A stretch of DNA of 43,285 nt, from assembly GCA_013823505.1 (NCBI GenBank), contig PNMH01000026.1, positions 1-43,285 of the forward strand. The letters run 5' to 3'. The notes beneath the pieces were generated by a model. It was not told where the DNA came from. It saw only the letters and a program-made list of their open reading frames with translations, and made no database searches. Of the stretch, positions 1 to 9,324 are shown in pieces (within the stretch, counting starts at the first letter, position 1; every line of letters begins with the position of its first letter). Made by a program: the position numbers and the translations under genes. The stretch is from Polaromonas sp. (lineage in GTDB: Bacteria; Pseudomonadota; Gammaproteobacteria; Burkholderiales; Burkholderiaceae).

Positions 1-66
1 GTCGGCCAGGCCAATGTCGGCGATCGCGCAATCGGTGAAGGTGGGGTTGTTCAGACGTGCATTCAT
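1..66 (-). CDS. ahcY: Adenosylhomocysteinase, N-terminal fragment (runs off the window)
   Basis: Only the first 22 codons are present, read leftward from an ATG at 66-64 (MNARLNNPTFTDC, then ADIGLAD). The ADxxLAD stretch fits the start of betaproteobacterial S-adenosylhomocysteine hydrolase, the cytosolic enzyme that splits SAH into adenosine and homocysteine in the methyl cycle. The stronger argument is upstream: a well-formed SAH riboswitch, which in this group controls ahcY. A GGAG Shine-Dalgarno lies about 7 bases before the ATG. The short fragment alone would not prove identity; the assignment rests on fragment plus riboswitch. Confidence 0.85.
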   Translation of the reverse strand, partial: MNARLNNPTFTDCAIADIGLAD

Positions 67-107
67 GGTTCGCTCCGGTAAGGATGGATGAACCACATCG
101 GCGGGCG

Positions 108-140
108 AAAAAAAGCTCATCGCACGGGATGTGGATGAGC
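108..140 (-). terminator. Intrinsic terminator forming the riboswitch expression platform
   Basis: On the minus strand GCTCATC (140-134) pairs perfectly with GATGAGC (121-115) across a 12-base loop and is followed by seven Us (114-108). The 5' arm overlaps the last strand of the SAH aptamer pseudoknot (CGCTCAT, 141-135), so aptamer folding and terminator folding exclude each other. Ligand binding should therefore prevent termination and switch ahcY on. A second pairing, CCACATC (134-128) with GATGTGG (99-93), could act as an alternative fold. Confidence 0.8.
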
Positions 141-216
141 GTCGTTGCATGGATGGTCCGAGCCTCACGCCCCGCTGCCGACTTCGTCGGTGGGGGCGCT
201 GCAACGCTCCTCGGAT
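135..216 (-). ncRNA. SAH (S-adenosylhomocysteine) riboswitch
   Basis: Read on the minus strand, the segment shows the conserved SAH-aptamer parts in order: CCGAGGAGCGTTGCA (214-200), a GC-rich arm with a CCGAC-GAA-GTCGG hairpin, the closing GAGGCTCGG (166-158), and TGCAACGACGCTCAT (149-135). CCGAG pairs with CTCGG to close the aptamer. GAGCG and TTGCA pair with CGCTC and TGCAA to give the H-type pseudoknot of the family. Its 5' end coincides with the start site expected from the -10 box at 227-222. Known biology: this class senses SAH and raises expression of SAH recycling genes. Confidence 0.93.
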
Positions 217-221
217 GCCGA

Positions 222-227
222 ATTTTA
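222..227 (-). promoter_or_regulatory. Probable -10 box of the ahcY/riboswitch promoter
   Basis: TAAAAT on the minus strand, placed so that transcription would begin near 215-216, exactly at the 5' edge of the aptamer. No good -35 hexamer is visible 17 bases upstream (the place holds an ACACAC-like sequence), so the call rests on the -10 and its fit to the RNA. Confidence 0.55.
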
Positions 228-306
228 GCCCAGCATGCCCGCGGGTGTGTGTTTGTGGGGTCTCATATCCGGACTTCCAGCACGCCTGTGCGACACTGCC
301 GGCCCC

Positions 307-1116
307 ATGCAGACGCTCCCCAAGCCCTTTCCGATCGCCTCTTGGCCCCTGGGGGAGCGCGCCCGCATTCGCGGGGTGCTGACCGACATCGACGACACCC
401 TGACGACCGACGGCGCCATCACGCCCGACGCGCTGGACGCCCTGCACCGTCTTTGCGCCGCTGGTCTGCCCGTGCTGGCCATCACAGGTCGGCCAGCCGG
501 CTGGAGCGAGGCCTTTGCACTGTCCTGGCCCGTGGATGCGATCGTGGCGGAGAACGGTGCCGTGGCGCTGTGGCGCGGCGCCGACGGCCAACTTTGCAGA
601 GACCACTTGCAGGACGCGACCACCCGAACCACCAATTTCGCCCGACTGCAGGCCACGGCACAACGCGTGCTGCAGACGATGCCCCAAACCCGGCTGGCCA
701 CCGACAGCCCCGGGCGCGAGACCGACATCGCGATTGACCACAGCGAGTTCGCGCACCTCACCGAACCGGACATCGCGCAGGTGGTGGCGCTCATGCGCAG
801 CGACGGCCTGAACGCCACGGTGAGCTCGATCCACATCAACGGCTGGATCGGCGACCACGACAAGCTCACGGGCGCGCGCTGGATCGTGCGCACGCGCCTG
901 GGCCGCGACCTCGACGCCGAACTCGACCAATGGGTCTATGTGGGCGACTCGACCAACGACGCGCGCATGTTCGGCCACTTCCCGCACAGCGTGGGCGTGG
1001 CCAATGTGGCGCGCTTCTGGGCAGCGCTGAGCCATCACCCGCGCTATGTGGCGCAAGGCGAGCGCGGCGCGGGTTTTGCCGAGGTGGTCAACGCGGTGCT
1101 GGAGGCCAGAACATGA
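307..1116 (+). CDS. HAD superfamily (type IIB) sugar-phosphatase-like hydrolase
   Basis: A 269-aa cytosolic protein. HAD motif I is DIDDT (nucleophile D27, acid/base D29), motif II is the Thr of AITGRP (about residue 60), a Lys lies in HDKLTGARW, and motif IV is VGDSTNDARMF near the C-terminus. The order and cap position fit the IIB branch (sucrose-phosphate, trehalose-phosphate and mannosyl-phosphoglycerate phosphatases, Cof-like). The substrate cannot be read from the sequence. I chose the ATG at 307; the frame is open further upstream, but that part runs into the ahcY promoter and looks non-coding. Its stop overlaps the start of the MFS gene (ATGA), so the two are probably co-translated. 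Confidence 0.85.
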   Translation: MQTLPKPFPIASWPLGERARIRGVLTDIDDTLTTDGAITPDALDALHRLCAAGLPVLAITGRPAGWSEAFALSWPVDAIVAENGAVALWRGADGQLCRDHLQDATTRTTNFARLQATAQRVLQTMPQTRLATDSPGRETDIAIDHSEFAHLTEPDIAQVVALMRSDGLNATVSSIHINGWIGDHDKLTGARWIVRTRLGRDLDAELDQWVYVGDSTNDARMFGHFPHSVGVANVARFWAALSHHPRYVAQGERGAGFAEVVNAVLEART

Positions 1117-2387
1117 CCGAGCACCCCCTGCCACCCCAGCACAGCCAGGTCCTCACCGGCACCGTGCCGCCCGCACTCGTGCCTGCGCACGCCCGACTCG
1201 GTCTGGTGGCCATCTTCGGCTCCACCTTCCTGGTTCTGATCGGTTACTTCATGCTCATGCCGCTGCTGCTGTTGCGGCTCAAGGGCGATGGCGTGTCAAC
1301 CGCGGTGGCTGGCCTTTTTGTGGCCACCAGCTGGCTCGGCGTGTTCGTCATGACCCCGTTCGCCTCGGCCATCACGCAGCGCCTGGGCCGCCGGCCCTCG
1401 CTCTGGATCGCTGCTTTCGTGCCGGTGATCGCCATCACCGGCTTCCTGTTCAGCGACTCGCTGGTGCTGTGGTTCGCCTGCATCCTCGTCGAAGGCATGG
1501 CCGCCGGCATGCGCTGGGTGCTCGCCGAGGCCATCGTGGCCGAGTTCTCTCCGGCACACCAGCGAGGCCGCAACGTCGGCTTTTTCGAAACCATGGTGGG
1601 CACCACCTTCGTGCTCGGTCCGCTGGTGCTGGCGTGGTTCGGCGCGCAAAGCGATACCGCGCTCTGGCTCGCGCTGGCGCTCACCGTGTTCGGCCTGGGC
1701 TGGAGCCTGCTCATTCCGCGCCTGCCGGCCGCCGCCGACGCACACGACGCCAAAGTGGGCCTCTCGGGCGTGTGGCACGCGCTGCGCGCGCACCCGCTGA
1801 TCATGACGGTGGGGTTTGTCGGCGGCTTCTTTGAAAGCGGCCTCACCTCCATCCTGCCGTTGTACGGCCTGGCGCTGGGCCTGGGCGCCACCGCCGCCGC
1901 CCTGCTGGTCTCGGCCAGCGGCCTGGGCAGCGCCATCATGATGCTGCCCGCCGGCATGCTGGCCGACCGCATGGCCCACCACCCCGCACAACGGTGGGGC
2001 AACGCACGCGACACGCGCCTGAAGATCATGCGGCTGTGCGCCCTGATCACGCTGCTGGCCACGCTGGTCATTCCCTTCGTGGCCGGCACCCCCTGGCTCG
2101 CCGCGCCGGTGGCGTTTCTGTGGGGCGGCGCGGGCGGCAGCCTCTACACGCTGGCGATGATCGACATCGGCTCGCGCGAAGAGGGCATCACGCTGGTCAA
2201 CAGCACCGCAGTGCTGGTGCTCTCTTACACGCTGGGCGGCGTTCTCGCCCCCGCGCTGGGCGCAGCGGCCTTGCAGTGGGCACCCACCGTGGGCTTTCCG
2301 GTGCTGCTGCTATCAGTGGCGGGTTTGGGCTGGTGGCTGTTGAGACGCGCCGCACCGTCCCCATCTGCGGGAACCCCTCGGGTTTAA
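1113..2387 (+). CDS. Major facilitator superfamily transporter
   Basis: A 424-aa inner-membrane protein with about 12 hydrophobic segments in two halves. After segment 2 it carries the MFS loop signature ITQRLGRRPSLW (about residues 88-99), with a matching MLADRM element in the second half. The first segment, LGLVAIFGSTFLVLIGYFML, starts near residue 30 after a polar cytosolic tail. The ATG at 1113 overlaps the TGA of the HAD phosphatase by four bases, which fixes the start; the open frame extends upstream inside that gene and is ignored. The substrate is unknown. Pairing with a sugar-phosphatase-like enzyme hints at a sugar or drug efflux role, but that is inference. Confidence 0.88.
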   Translation: MTEHPLPPQHSQVLTGTVPPALVPAHARLGLVAIFGSTFLVLIGYFMLMPLLLLRLKGDGVSTAVAGLFVATSWLGVFVMTPFASAITQRLGRRPSLWIAAFVPVIAITGFLFSDSLVLWFACILVEGMAAGMRWVLAEAIVAEFSPAHQRGRNVGFFETMVGTTFVLGPLVLAWFGAQSDTALWLALALTVFGLGWSLLIPRLPAAADAHDAKVGLSGVWHALRAHPLIMTVGFVGGFFESGLTSILPLYGLALGLGATAAALLVSASGLGSAIMMLPAGMLADRMAHHPAQRWGNARDTRLKIMRLCALITLLATLVIPFVAGTPWLAAPVAFLWGGAGGSLYTLAMIDIGSREEGITLVNSTAVLVLSYTLGGVLAPALGAAALQWAPTVGFPVLLLSVAGLGWWLLRRAAPSPSAGTPRV

Positions 2388-2404
2388 GCGGCTCCCAAGG
2401 GAGC
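2372..2404 (+). promoter_or_regulatory. Two adjacent small hairpins at the end of the MFS gene
   Basis: AACCC-CTC-GGGTT (2372-2384) runs into the MFS stop codon and is followed by GCTCC-CAAG-GGAGC (2391-2404). No U-tract follows, so this is a weak terminator or an mRNA-stabilising/attenuating structure between the MFS gene and the gene at 2438. Confidence 0.35.
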
Positions 2405-2437
2405 ACTCCACGTACTCCGCCTTTCGAAAGGACCCCC

Positions 2438-2821
2438 ATGGCCCTCCCCTGGCTGCTTGCCCTCAAAGTGATCCCCTGGGGCGACGTGATCGAACACGCG
2501 CCCAAGGTGCTCAACGCTGCCCGCAAGCTGATGGACCGGCAAAAGTCGCCCGAGAGCACGCCCGCCGCCGCTGCGCCGATGGACCTGGTGGCCAACGCGC
2601 CGCCCAGCCTGGGTGAGCTGCGCAACCGCTTGATCGAAGCGCGGCAACTGATCGATCAGCAGGCACAGACACAGACCCAGATGGCGCAGACCCTGGCCGA
2701 GCTGGCCGAGCAGAACGCGCGGCTGGTGGCTGCCGTGGAACTGCTGCGGGTGCGCACCCGGGTGCTCATGTTCGTCATCGCCGCGCTGGCCGTCGGCTTG
2801 ATCGTGTTGTTCGTGCGCTGA
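2438..2821 (+). CDS. Small coiled-coil protein with a C-terminal membrane anchor, function unknown
   Basis: 127 aa. A hydrophobic/amphipathic start (MALPWLLALKVIPWGDVIEH) is followed by an Ala/Pro-rich linker. A Gln/Leu-rich heptad-like region (LGELRNRLIEARQLIDQQAQ onward, about residues 58-100) predicts a coiled coil, and a single C-terminal segment (VLMFVIAALAVGLIVLFV) ends just before the stop, as in tail-anchored proteins. The start is the ATG at 2438, after a GAAAGGA Shine-Dalgarno at about 2426-2432. I do not recognise a named family. It follows the MFS gene in the same direction and converges on the YkgJ-like gene with no gap. Confidence 0.75.
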   Translation: MALPWLLALKVIPWGDVIEHAPKVLNAARKLMDRQKSPESTPAAAAPMDLVANAPPSLGELRNRLIEARQLIDQQAQTQTQMAQTLAELAEQNARLVAAVELLRVRTRVLMFVIAALAVGLIVLFVR

Positions 2822-3145
2822 TCAGACCCGTTCGCTGCTCAGGTGCGCGTCACACCCCACCCCGGCCGCGATCCAACGGCGGGCCAGTTTCTCCAGCACC
2901 GGTGCCGCCCAGCGCCAGCGCGGACCCAGCACGCCGGCCGCATCGGTGATGGCGCCGCAGCGGTAGACCGATTGCAAGTCGTCCCACCGCAGCGCATCAC
3001 ACGCGCCGTGGCGCTTGCGCGAGATCACCTGGCCCAGCGGGCAAGGCTCAGCCAGGCAACACACACCACAGCCATTGCACGGCGCGCCCAGCGCGGGCTG
3101 CGCCGGCGCGGCCGGCTGGATGTGAATGACCCGATCGCGCGGCAT
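2822..3145 (-). CDS. YkgJ-like cysteine-cluster protein
   Basis: 107 aa. The N-terminal third holds C23-x2-C26-x2-C29-C30-x4-C35, then C49 and C63, the cysteine pattern of the YkgJ family, long listed as a putative zinc- or iron-chelating domain. No biochemical role can be stated. Its ATG overlaps the stop of the double uvrA by one base, so it is translated right after UvrA from the same message. That coupling may be meaningful because UvrA also carries zinc fingers, but this is inference only. Confidence 0.8.
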   Translation of the reverse strand: MPRDRVIHIQPAAPAQPALGAPCNGCGVCCLAEPCPLGQVISRKRHGACDALRWDDLQSVYRCGAITDAAGVLGPRWRWAAPVLEKLARRWIAAGVGCDAHLSSERV

Positions 3146-6100
3146 CAGGCCCGCGCCAGCACCGGCCCCAGCACCCGCCCGGTGTGCGTGTCCAGCCGCA
3201 CCACCTCGTCGGGCGGCGCGGCCGCCACGATGAGCCCTCCGCCGCCGCCGCCTTCGGGGCCTAGGTCGATGATCCAGTCGGCTTCGGCCATCACGTCCAG
3301 GTCGTGCTCGATCACCACCACGCTGTGGCCGCCGTCCACCAGGCGGTGCAGCACGCGGATGAGTTTTTCCACGTCGGCCATGTGCAGGCCCACGGTGGGT
3401 TCGTCCAGCACGTAGAGCGTGTGCGGCGGCTTCTGCCCGCGGCGCGTGATGTCGTCGCGAACCTTGCTGAGTTCGGTCACGAGCTTGATGCGCTGCGCTT
3501 CACCGCCGCTGAGTGTGGGGCTGGGCTGGCCCAGCGTGAGGTAGCCCAGGCCCACGTCTTTCAACAGCTGCAGCGGGTGGCCGATGCTGGGCATGGCGGC
3601 GAAGAAATCGACCGCTTCGTCCACCTCCATCTGCAACACGTCGCCGATGCTCTTGCCCTTCCAGGTGACGGCCAAGGTCTCGGGGTTGAAGCGTGCGCCG
3701 TGGCAAACCTCGCAGGGCACCTTCACGTCAGGCAGGAAGCTCATCTCGATGGTGCGCATGCCCTGGCCTTCACAGCCGGGGCAGCGGCCTTCGCCGGTGT
3801 TGAAGCTGAAGCGACCCGGGCCGTAGCCGCGCGCCTTGGCTTCCAACGTGTCGGCGTACAGCTTGCGGACCGTGTCCCAGAAACCGATGTAGGTGGCCGG
3901 GCAACTGCGCGGTGTTTTTCCGATGGGTGTCTGGTCGACTTCGAGCACGCGGTCCAGGGACTCGTAACCGCTCACGCTGCCGCAGCCCGACCACGCCGGG
4001 TACTGGCCTTTGTCCATGGCGTCTCGGCCGGCCTTGGTGCTGCGCTGGGCCACGGCCGCGGCCACGTTGGTCAGCAGCACGTCGCGCGCCAGCGTGGACT
4101 TGCCGGAGCCAGACACGCCGGTGATGACCACCAGGCGCTGCAGCGGGACGGCAGCGTCGAGCTGGTTGAGGTTGTGAAGCTGGGCGCGGTGGACGTGGAG
4201 CCAGGGATCTCCCTCACATTGGTCCCCTGCCTTTGTCGGGAGGGGCAAAACATCACGTCGCGGCTGCAACGGGTGTTTCATCGCATGCAGCAAATAGCGC
4301 CCGGTCACCGACTCGGGGTTGGCTGAGAGGTCGTCCACGCTGCCTTGCGCCACCACGCGCCCGCCGCGTTTGCCCGCGCTGGGGCCAATGTCGATGATGT
4401 GGTCGGCGCGGCGGATGGTGTCTTCGTCGTGCTCCACCACAACCAGCGTGTTGCCCATGTCGCCGAGCTTGTGCAGCGCGTTGAGCAATATCGCGTTGTC
4501 GCGCGCGTGCAGGCCGATGGTGGGTTCGTCGAGCACGTAACACACGCCCTGCAGGTTGCTGCCGAGTTGTGCTGCGAGGCGGATGCGTTGCGCTTCGCCG
4601 CCGCTGAGCGTGGGCGCGCCGCGGTCCAGCGTGAGGTAGTTCAGGCCCACCTCCTCCAGGAAAGCGAGGCGGCTTTCGATCTCGGGCAGCAGGTCGCGGG
4701 CGATGCCGGTTTCGCGCGTGGACATCACGGCTTCTTTCATGAGGCCCTGCACCCACAGACGCACTTCGCGCACCGAGAGCCGCGCGACGTCGGTGATGCC
4801 CACCGCGCTGAACTTCACCGCGCGGGCCTGGGCGTTCAGGCGCGTGCCTGCGCAACCCGGGCACACCTCATCCACCAGGTCTTCCACTTCGGGTTCGGCA
4901 AAGCTCTGTTCGCGCCCGCGCTCCTTGTCGTCGCGCACCGAGTCGTCGAGCACGCTGCGCTGGTCGCGCGAGAGCTTGAGGCCGGTGCCCACACAGTCGG
5001 GGCACCAGCCGTGTTTGCTGTTGTACGAGAACAGGCGCGGGTCGAGTTCGGGGTAGCTGGTGGCGCAGACCGGGCACGCGCGGGTGGTGGAGAACACCTC
5101 CAGCTGGCCGAGCTCGCGGGTGGACGTGCCTTCTTCGAGCGCACGGGCCAGACCGTCGAGCGGGTGCAGCACGTGCACCACGCCCTTGCCGATCTCCAGC
5201 GCCTTGGTGAGCTGGCTGCGCAGCTGGGCCTCGTTGTCGGCGCTCACCACGAAGTCGGCCACCGGCAGTTCGATGGTGTGCTCCTTGAAGCGATCGATGC
5301 GCGGGAACCCGGTGGTGGGGAGGAACTCGCCATCGACGCGCAAATGCGTGTGGCCGCGCGGGCGCGCCCAGTCGGCAAGTTCGGTGTAGACGCCCTTGCG
5401 GTTGACCACCAGCGGGGCGAGCAGGCCGATGTGTTGGCCCGCGTAGCGCCTGAGGATGGCGGCGGCGATGCTGTCGGCACTCTGCGGCATCACGGCCGCG
5501 CCGTCGTGCACGCAGTGCTGCGTGCCCAGCTTCACATAGAGCAGGCGCAGGAAATGCCACACCTCGGTGGTGGTGCCCACCGTGCTCTTGCGCCCGCCGC
5601 GCGAGAGGCGCTGCTCGATCGCCACCGTGGGCGGAATGCCGTAGACCGCGTCCACCTCGGGGCGGCCGGCGGGTTGCACGATGCTGCGCGCGTAGGCGTT
5701 CAGGCTCTCAAGGTAGCGGCGCTGCCCTTCGTTGAACAGGATGTCGAAAGCCAGCGTGGACTTGCCCGAACCGCTCACGCCCGAGATCACGTTGAACTGG
5801 CCGCGCGGGATGTTCACGCTCAGGTTCTTGAGGTTGTGTTCCTTGGCGTTGACGATGCGGATGGCGTTGCCGTGCTGGTCGCTGCGGCGCGCGGCGGCGG
5901 CCAGCCCACTGGACTGGCCCAGGTAGTCGGCCGCGCGGCCCTCGCGCACCGCGTGCACCGCGCCCATGGAGAACGCGTACTCGCGCAGCGCCTTGGCCGT
6001 GTGGCTGCTCGCGTGTTCGCGCACCTGCTCCGGCGGGCCTTCGGCCACCACCAGGCCACCGGCCTCGCCGCCCTCGGGGCCGAGGTCGATCAGCCAGTCG

Positions 6101-9066
6101 GCCGAGCGGATCACGTCCAGGTTGTGCTCGATCACCACCAGCGAATGGCCGGCGTCGAGCAGCTTGCGCAAGCTGCGCATGAGCTTGGCGATGTCGTCGA
6201 AATGCAGACCGGTGGTGGGCTCGTCGAACAGGAACAGCGTGCCCTTGCGCGACAGCGGCTGGCGGCTGGCGCTCGCACTTTTGGAGGCCTCGGCCAGGAA
6301 ACCCGCGAGCTTGAGGCGCTGCGCCTCGCCGCCCGAGAGCGTGGGCACGGGCTGGCCGAGCTTCACGTACTCCAGCCCCACGTCGACGATGGGCTGCAGC
6401 ACGCGGATGACTTCGCGGTCGGCCTTGAAGAGCTCAGCGGCTTCACTCACCGTGAGGTCGAGCACGTCGGCCACGTTGAGGGAACGATCGCCGCGTTCGA
6501 TGCGCACTTCCAGGATCTCGGGTCGGTAACGCTTGCCATCGCAGTCCGGGCAGCGCAGGTACACGTCGCTGAGGAACTGCATCTCCACGTGCTCGAAACC
6601 CGAGCCACCGCAGGTGGGGCAACGCCCGTCGCCGCTGTTGAAGCTGAACTTGGCGGGCGTGTAGCTGCGCTGGCGCGAGAGCGGGGCGTCGGCGAACAGC
6701 GCGCGGATCGCATCCCACGCGCCCACATAGCTCACGGGATTGGATCGAGCGGTCTTGCCGATGGGCGACTGGTCGACGAACACCACCTCGCCCAGCTGCT
6801 CGGCACCGAGCAGCCGGTCGTGCGCGCCGGGCGTGTCGGTGGACTTGCCGAAGTGGCGCAGCAGTGCGGGGGCGAGCACGTCTTGAATGAGGCTGGACTT
6901 GCCCGAGCCCGACACACCGGTGACCACCACCAGGCGCTGCAGCGGGAACTCGACCGACACGTCTTTCAGGTTGTGTTCGCGCGCACCTTCCAGGATGAGG
7001 CGGGGCGTGCTGTCGGTCACCGCGCGCTTGAAGCCCATGCCGATGGTCTTGCGCGCGCCGAGGTAAGCGCCGGTCAGCGTGTCGGCCGAGCGGATCGCCT
7101 CTGGCGTGCCGTCGAACACGATCTGCCCACCTCGCTCTCCAGGACCCGGGCCCATGTCGATCAGGCGGTCGGCCGCGAGCATGACGGCGGGGTCGTGTTC
7201 GACCACCACCAGCGTGTTGCCCGCGTCGCGCAGGCGCAGCATCGCATCGTTGATGCGCGCCATGTCGCGCGGGTGCAGGCCGATGCTGGGCTCGTCGAGC
7301 ACGAAGAGTGTGTTCACCAGCGAGGTGCCCAGCGCGGTGGTGAGGTTGATGCGCTGCACCTCACCGCCGCTGAGCGTGCGGCTCTGGCGGTCGAGCGTGA
7401 GGTAACCGATGCCGACCTCGCAGAGGTAGCGGATGCGGGTGTTGATTTCGTCGAGCAGCAAGCGAAGCGCCTGCGCCTGGCCGGCGCCGGCAGCGTCCGA
7501 GCCAGCGGGCACGAGGGTGTCGCCGAGCGATGCAAAAAACACCCGCAGCTTGTCCAGCGGCAGCAACATCAGGTCGTGCAGGCACAGCCCCGGCAAAGCC
7601 TCCACCTGCGCGCGGCTCCACTTCACGCCGTGCGGCAAATAGCGCTTCTCCGCCTTCAGCACCGCATCGGCCTGCACCTTCGTGCCCAAGCGCCAGAGCA
7701 GGCTCTCAAGCTTGAGGCGCGCGCCGCCACAGCTCGGGCACTCGGTGTAGCTGCGGTACTTGGACAAGAGCACGCGGATGTGCATCTTGTAGGCCTTGCT
7801 CTCCAGGTACTCGAAGAACCGGTCCACACCGTACCAGTGCTGGTTCCACTTGCCGTTCCACTGCGGCGAGCCGGCCCGCACCCAGTGTTTCTGCTCCTCG
7901 GTGAGCTTGGCCCAGGGCGTGTCGCGCGGGATGCCGGCGGCCTCGGCGTGCCGCATCATGTCGTCCTGCGCCTCTTTCCACGCGGGCGTCTGGAACACCT
8001 TGATCGCCCCCGCGCGCAGCGTGAGCTTGTCGTTCGGGATCACCAGCCCGTAGTCCACCCCGATCACACGCCCGAACCCCCGGCAGGCCTCGCAAGCCCC
8101 CACCGCCGAGTTGAACGAGAACATCGACGGCGTCGGTTCGCTGTAGCGGATGTCGCTCTCGGGGCAATGCAAGCCCGTGCTGAACCGCCAGATCTCCGGC
8201 TCGGCCGCCGCCCCGGATTGGGGGTCGGATTCCGATGCCAGGGCATAGACCATGAGCTTGCCGCCGCCGCGCTTGAGGCCCACCTCGATGGCCTCCATCA
8301 CCCGCGCGGGTTCGGTGGTGCCGATGCGGAAGCGGTCGGCCACCACGTCGAGCACCTTGATGGCCTCCATCGGCATGGCCTTGGCCTTGCCTTTGGTCTT
8401 GGCTTTCTCATCCACGGCGGGCGCGGCTCGGTGCACCACACGTTCGGCCTGCACCCGTGTGTAGCCGCTGGCCGAGAGCCATTGCTCGATTTCTTCGGGG
8501 GTGGTGCTCGCCGGCAGCTCCACGGGAAAGGTGACCACCAGCCTCGGGTCCCCGCGTTCCCCGGCGCGTTGTTTCAATTCAAGATAAATCGACTCCGGCG
8601 AGTCGTGCCGCACCATGGCGGCGGTGTCGCGGTCGAACAGCTCGGCGCCGCGTGCGAACAAAAGTTTGAGGTGGTCGTTGAGCTCAGTCATGGTGCCGAC
8701 CGTGGAACGCGAACTGCGCACCGGGTTGGTCTGGTCGATCGCAATCGCCGGTGGCACACCTTCCACCCGGTCCACCGCGGGTTTGTCCATGCGGTCGAGG
8801 AACTGGCGCGCATAGGCGCTGAAGGTCTCCACGTAGCGCCGCTGCCCCTCGGCAAACAAGGTGTCGAAGACCAGGCTGGATTTGCCCGACCCGCTGGGAC
8901 CGGTGACCACCGTGAGCTCGCCGGTGCGGATGTCCAGGTCGATGTTTTTCAGGTTGTGCTGGCGCGCGCCGCGGATGCGGATCAGCCCAGTGCCACTTGG
9001 CCTGTCGTCGGCCAGCGTGGGGAGCTCGGACGCGATAGGGTGCGTCGGCAAGTGGTCGTCGGACAT
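3145..9066 (-). CDS. uvrA: Tandem-duplicated excinuclease subunit UvrA (double UvrA)
   Basis: 1973 aa, about twice the usual UvrA length (about 940). It consists of two complete UvrA units in one chain, hence four ABC ATPase modules. Walker A motifs lie at 56-64 (GPSGSGKSS), 717-725, 1096-1104 and 1650-1658; LSGGE signatures at about 565, 910, 1487 and 1852; Walker B/DEP motifs follow each. Zinc-finger cysteine pairs are at 816/819-840/843 and 1762/1765-1785/1788, with the UvrB-interaction-type finger at 1331/1334-1355/1358. The equivalent first finger of the N-terminal unit is broken: C301-P-E-S lacks the second Cys. Role by family: DNA damage recognition in nucleotide excision repair. The start ATG at 9066 has GGAGA about 9 bases upstream. 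No LexA-type box was seen nearby. A normal-length uvrA probably exists elsewhere. Confidence 0.95.
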   Translation of the reverse strand: MSDDHLPTHPIASELPTLADDRPSGTGLIRIRGARQHNLKNIDLDIRTGELTVVTGPSGSGKSSLVFDTLFAEGQRRYVETFSAYARQFLDRMDKPAVDRVEGVPPAIAIDQTNPVRSSRSTVGTMTELNDHLKLLFARGAELFDRDTAAMVRHDSPESIYLELKQRAGERGDPRLVVTFPVELPASTTPEEIEQWLSASGYTRVQAERVVHRAAPAVDEKAKTKGKAKAMPMEAIKVLDVVADRFRIGTTEPARVMEAIEVGLKRGGGKLMVYALASESDPQSGAAAEPEIWRFSTGLHCPESDIRYSEPTPSMFSFNSAVGACEACRGFGRVIGVDYGLVIPNDKLTLRAGAIKVFQTPAWKEAQDDMMRHAEAAGIPRDTPWAKLTEEQKHWVRAGSPQWNGKWNQHWYGVDRFFEYLESKAYKMHIRVLLSKYRSYTECPSCGGARLKLESLLWRLGTKVQADAVLKAEKRYLPHGVKWSRAQVEALPGLCLHDLMLLPLDKLRVFFASLGDTLVPAGSDAAGAGQAQALRLLLDEINTRIRYLCEVGIGYLTLDRQSRTLSGGEVQRINLTTALGTSLVNTLFVLDEPSIGLHPRDMARINDAMLRLRDAGNTLVVVEHDPAVMLAADRLIDMGPGPGERGGQIVFDGTPEAIRSADTLTGAYLGARKTIGMGFKRAVTDSTPRLILEGAREHNLKDVSVEFPLQRLVVVTGVSGSGKSSLIQDVLAPALLRHFGKSTDTPGAHDRLLGAEQLGEVVFVDQSPIGKTARSNPVSYVGAWDAIRALFADAPLSRQRSYTPAKFSFNSGDGRCPTCGGSGFEHVEMQFLSDVYLRCPDCDGKRYRPEILEVRIERGDRSLNVADVLDLTVSEAAELFKADREVIRVLQPIVDVGLEYVKLGQPVPTLSGGEAQRLKLAGFLAEASKSASASRQPLSRKGTLFLFDEPTTGLHFDDIAKLMRSLRKLLDAGHSLVVIEHNLDVIRSADWLIDLGPEGGEAGGLVVAEGPPEQVREHASSHTAKALREYAFSMGAVHAVREGRAADYLGQSSGLAAAARRSDQHGNAIRIVNAKEHNLKNLSVNIPRGQFNVISGVSGSGKSTLAFDILFNEGQRRYLESLNAYARSIVQPAGRPEVDAVYGIPPTVAIEQRLSRGGRKSTVGTTTEVWHFLRLLYVKLGTQHCVHDGAAVMPQSADSIAAAILRRYAGQHIGLLAPLVVNRKGVYTELADWARPRGHTHLRVDGEFLPTTGFPRIDRFKEHTIELPVADFVVSADNEAQLRSQLTKALEIGKGVVHVLHPLDGLARALEEGTSTRELGQLEVFSTTRACPVCATSYPELDPRLFSYNSKHGWCPDCVGTGLKLSRDQRSVLDDSVRDDKERGREQSFAEPEVEDLVDEVCPGCAGTRLNAQARAVKFSAVGITDVARLSVREVRLWVQGLMKEAVMSTRETGIARDLLPEIESRLAFLEEVGLNYLTLDRGAPTLSGGEAQRIRLAAQLGSNLQGVCYVLDEPTIGLHARDNAILLNALHKLGDMGNTLVVVEHDEDTIRRADHIIDIGPSAGKRGGRVVAQGSVDDLSANPESVTGRYLLHAMKHPLQPRRDVLPLPTKAGDQCEGDPWLHVHRAQLHNLNQLDAAVPLQRLVVITGVSGSGKSTLARDVLLTNVAAAVAQRSTKAGRDAMDKGQYPAWSGCGSVSGYESLDRVLEVDQTPIGKTPRSCPATYIGFWDTVRKLYADTLEAKARGYGPGRFSFNTGEGRCPGCEGQGMRTIEMSFLPDVKVPCEVCHGARFNPETLAVTWKGKSIGDVLQMEVDEAVDFFAAMPSIGHPLQLLKDVGLGYLTLGQPSPTLSGGEAQRIKLVTELSKVRDDITRRGQKPPHTLYVLDEPTVGLHMADVEKLIRVLHRLVDGGHSVVVIEHDLDVMAEADWIIDLGPEGGGGGGLIVAAAPPDEVVRLDTHTGRVLGPVLARA

Positions 9067-9103
9067 GCGGGGTCTCCAGAAGGGAAGCCAAAGATTCTAG
9101 GGA
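8915..9103. repeat. uvrA 5' end, copy 1 (functional) of a direct repeat
   Basis: The first 50 or so codons and the leader of uvrA recur at 11954-12159 in the same orientation. Over the inner 80 bases I count about seven differences, including a 39-base perfect match (8958-8996 against 11996-12034). Similarity fades through the variable N-terminal codons and returns at the start codon and leader (TCGGACATGC, AAGATTCTA). The two copies bracket gene X and remnant Z. Confidence 0.88.
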
Positions 9104-9324
9104 CGCTTCGACGTCCTGCCGATGTTCACGCAAAGCCCCGGCAAGGCGTGCGCCAGGGGTTGACGGCGCGCCAAAAACCGGTGTCGCCAGTCGTCGCAGA
9201 TTGCGCGAATGTGGCACCACTGCTGCCGCAGGCATCCTGCCAACGCCGGATGGTCAGGCCCGACATGGCCTGAAACACTGGCCGCTCACCAGAACTCCAG
9301 TCCTTGAATGCAGGAGCCCCATCC
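9067..9324. other. Intergenic region between uvrA and gene X
   Basis: About 258 bases that must hold the divergent promoters of uvrA and X. The first 37 bases match the leader of the uvrA copy near 12123-12159; the rest has no counterpart there. I see no convincing -35/-10 pair and no LexA-type CTGT-N8-ACAG box. The only clear structure is the inverted repeat at 9254-9273. Confidence 0.6.
9254..9273. promoter_or_regulatory. Inverted repeat upstream of gene X (operator or hairpin candidate)
   Basis: TCAGGCC-CGACAT-GGCCTGA: seven-base perfect arms, six-base centre, 51 bases before the X start codon. The symmetry and position suit a repressor site. The half site GGCCTGA also occurs upstream of paralogue Y (21069-21075), but a seven-base GC-rich word is weak evidence. 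Confidence 0.4.

Noticed and set aside
4345..9273. A 1642-codon open frame antisense to uvrA
   Set aside because: It mirrors uvrA codon for codon in very GC-rich DNA, its product is low-complexity (Ala/His/Val/Gly/Gln-rich) and there is no start context. It is a shadow of the real gene, as are the frames antisense to the formate dehydrogenase, mccA and trkH genes.
9067..9324. LexA (SOS) box ahead of uvrA
   Set aside because: No CTGT-N8-ACAG-like site was found on either strand in the gap.
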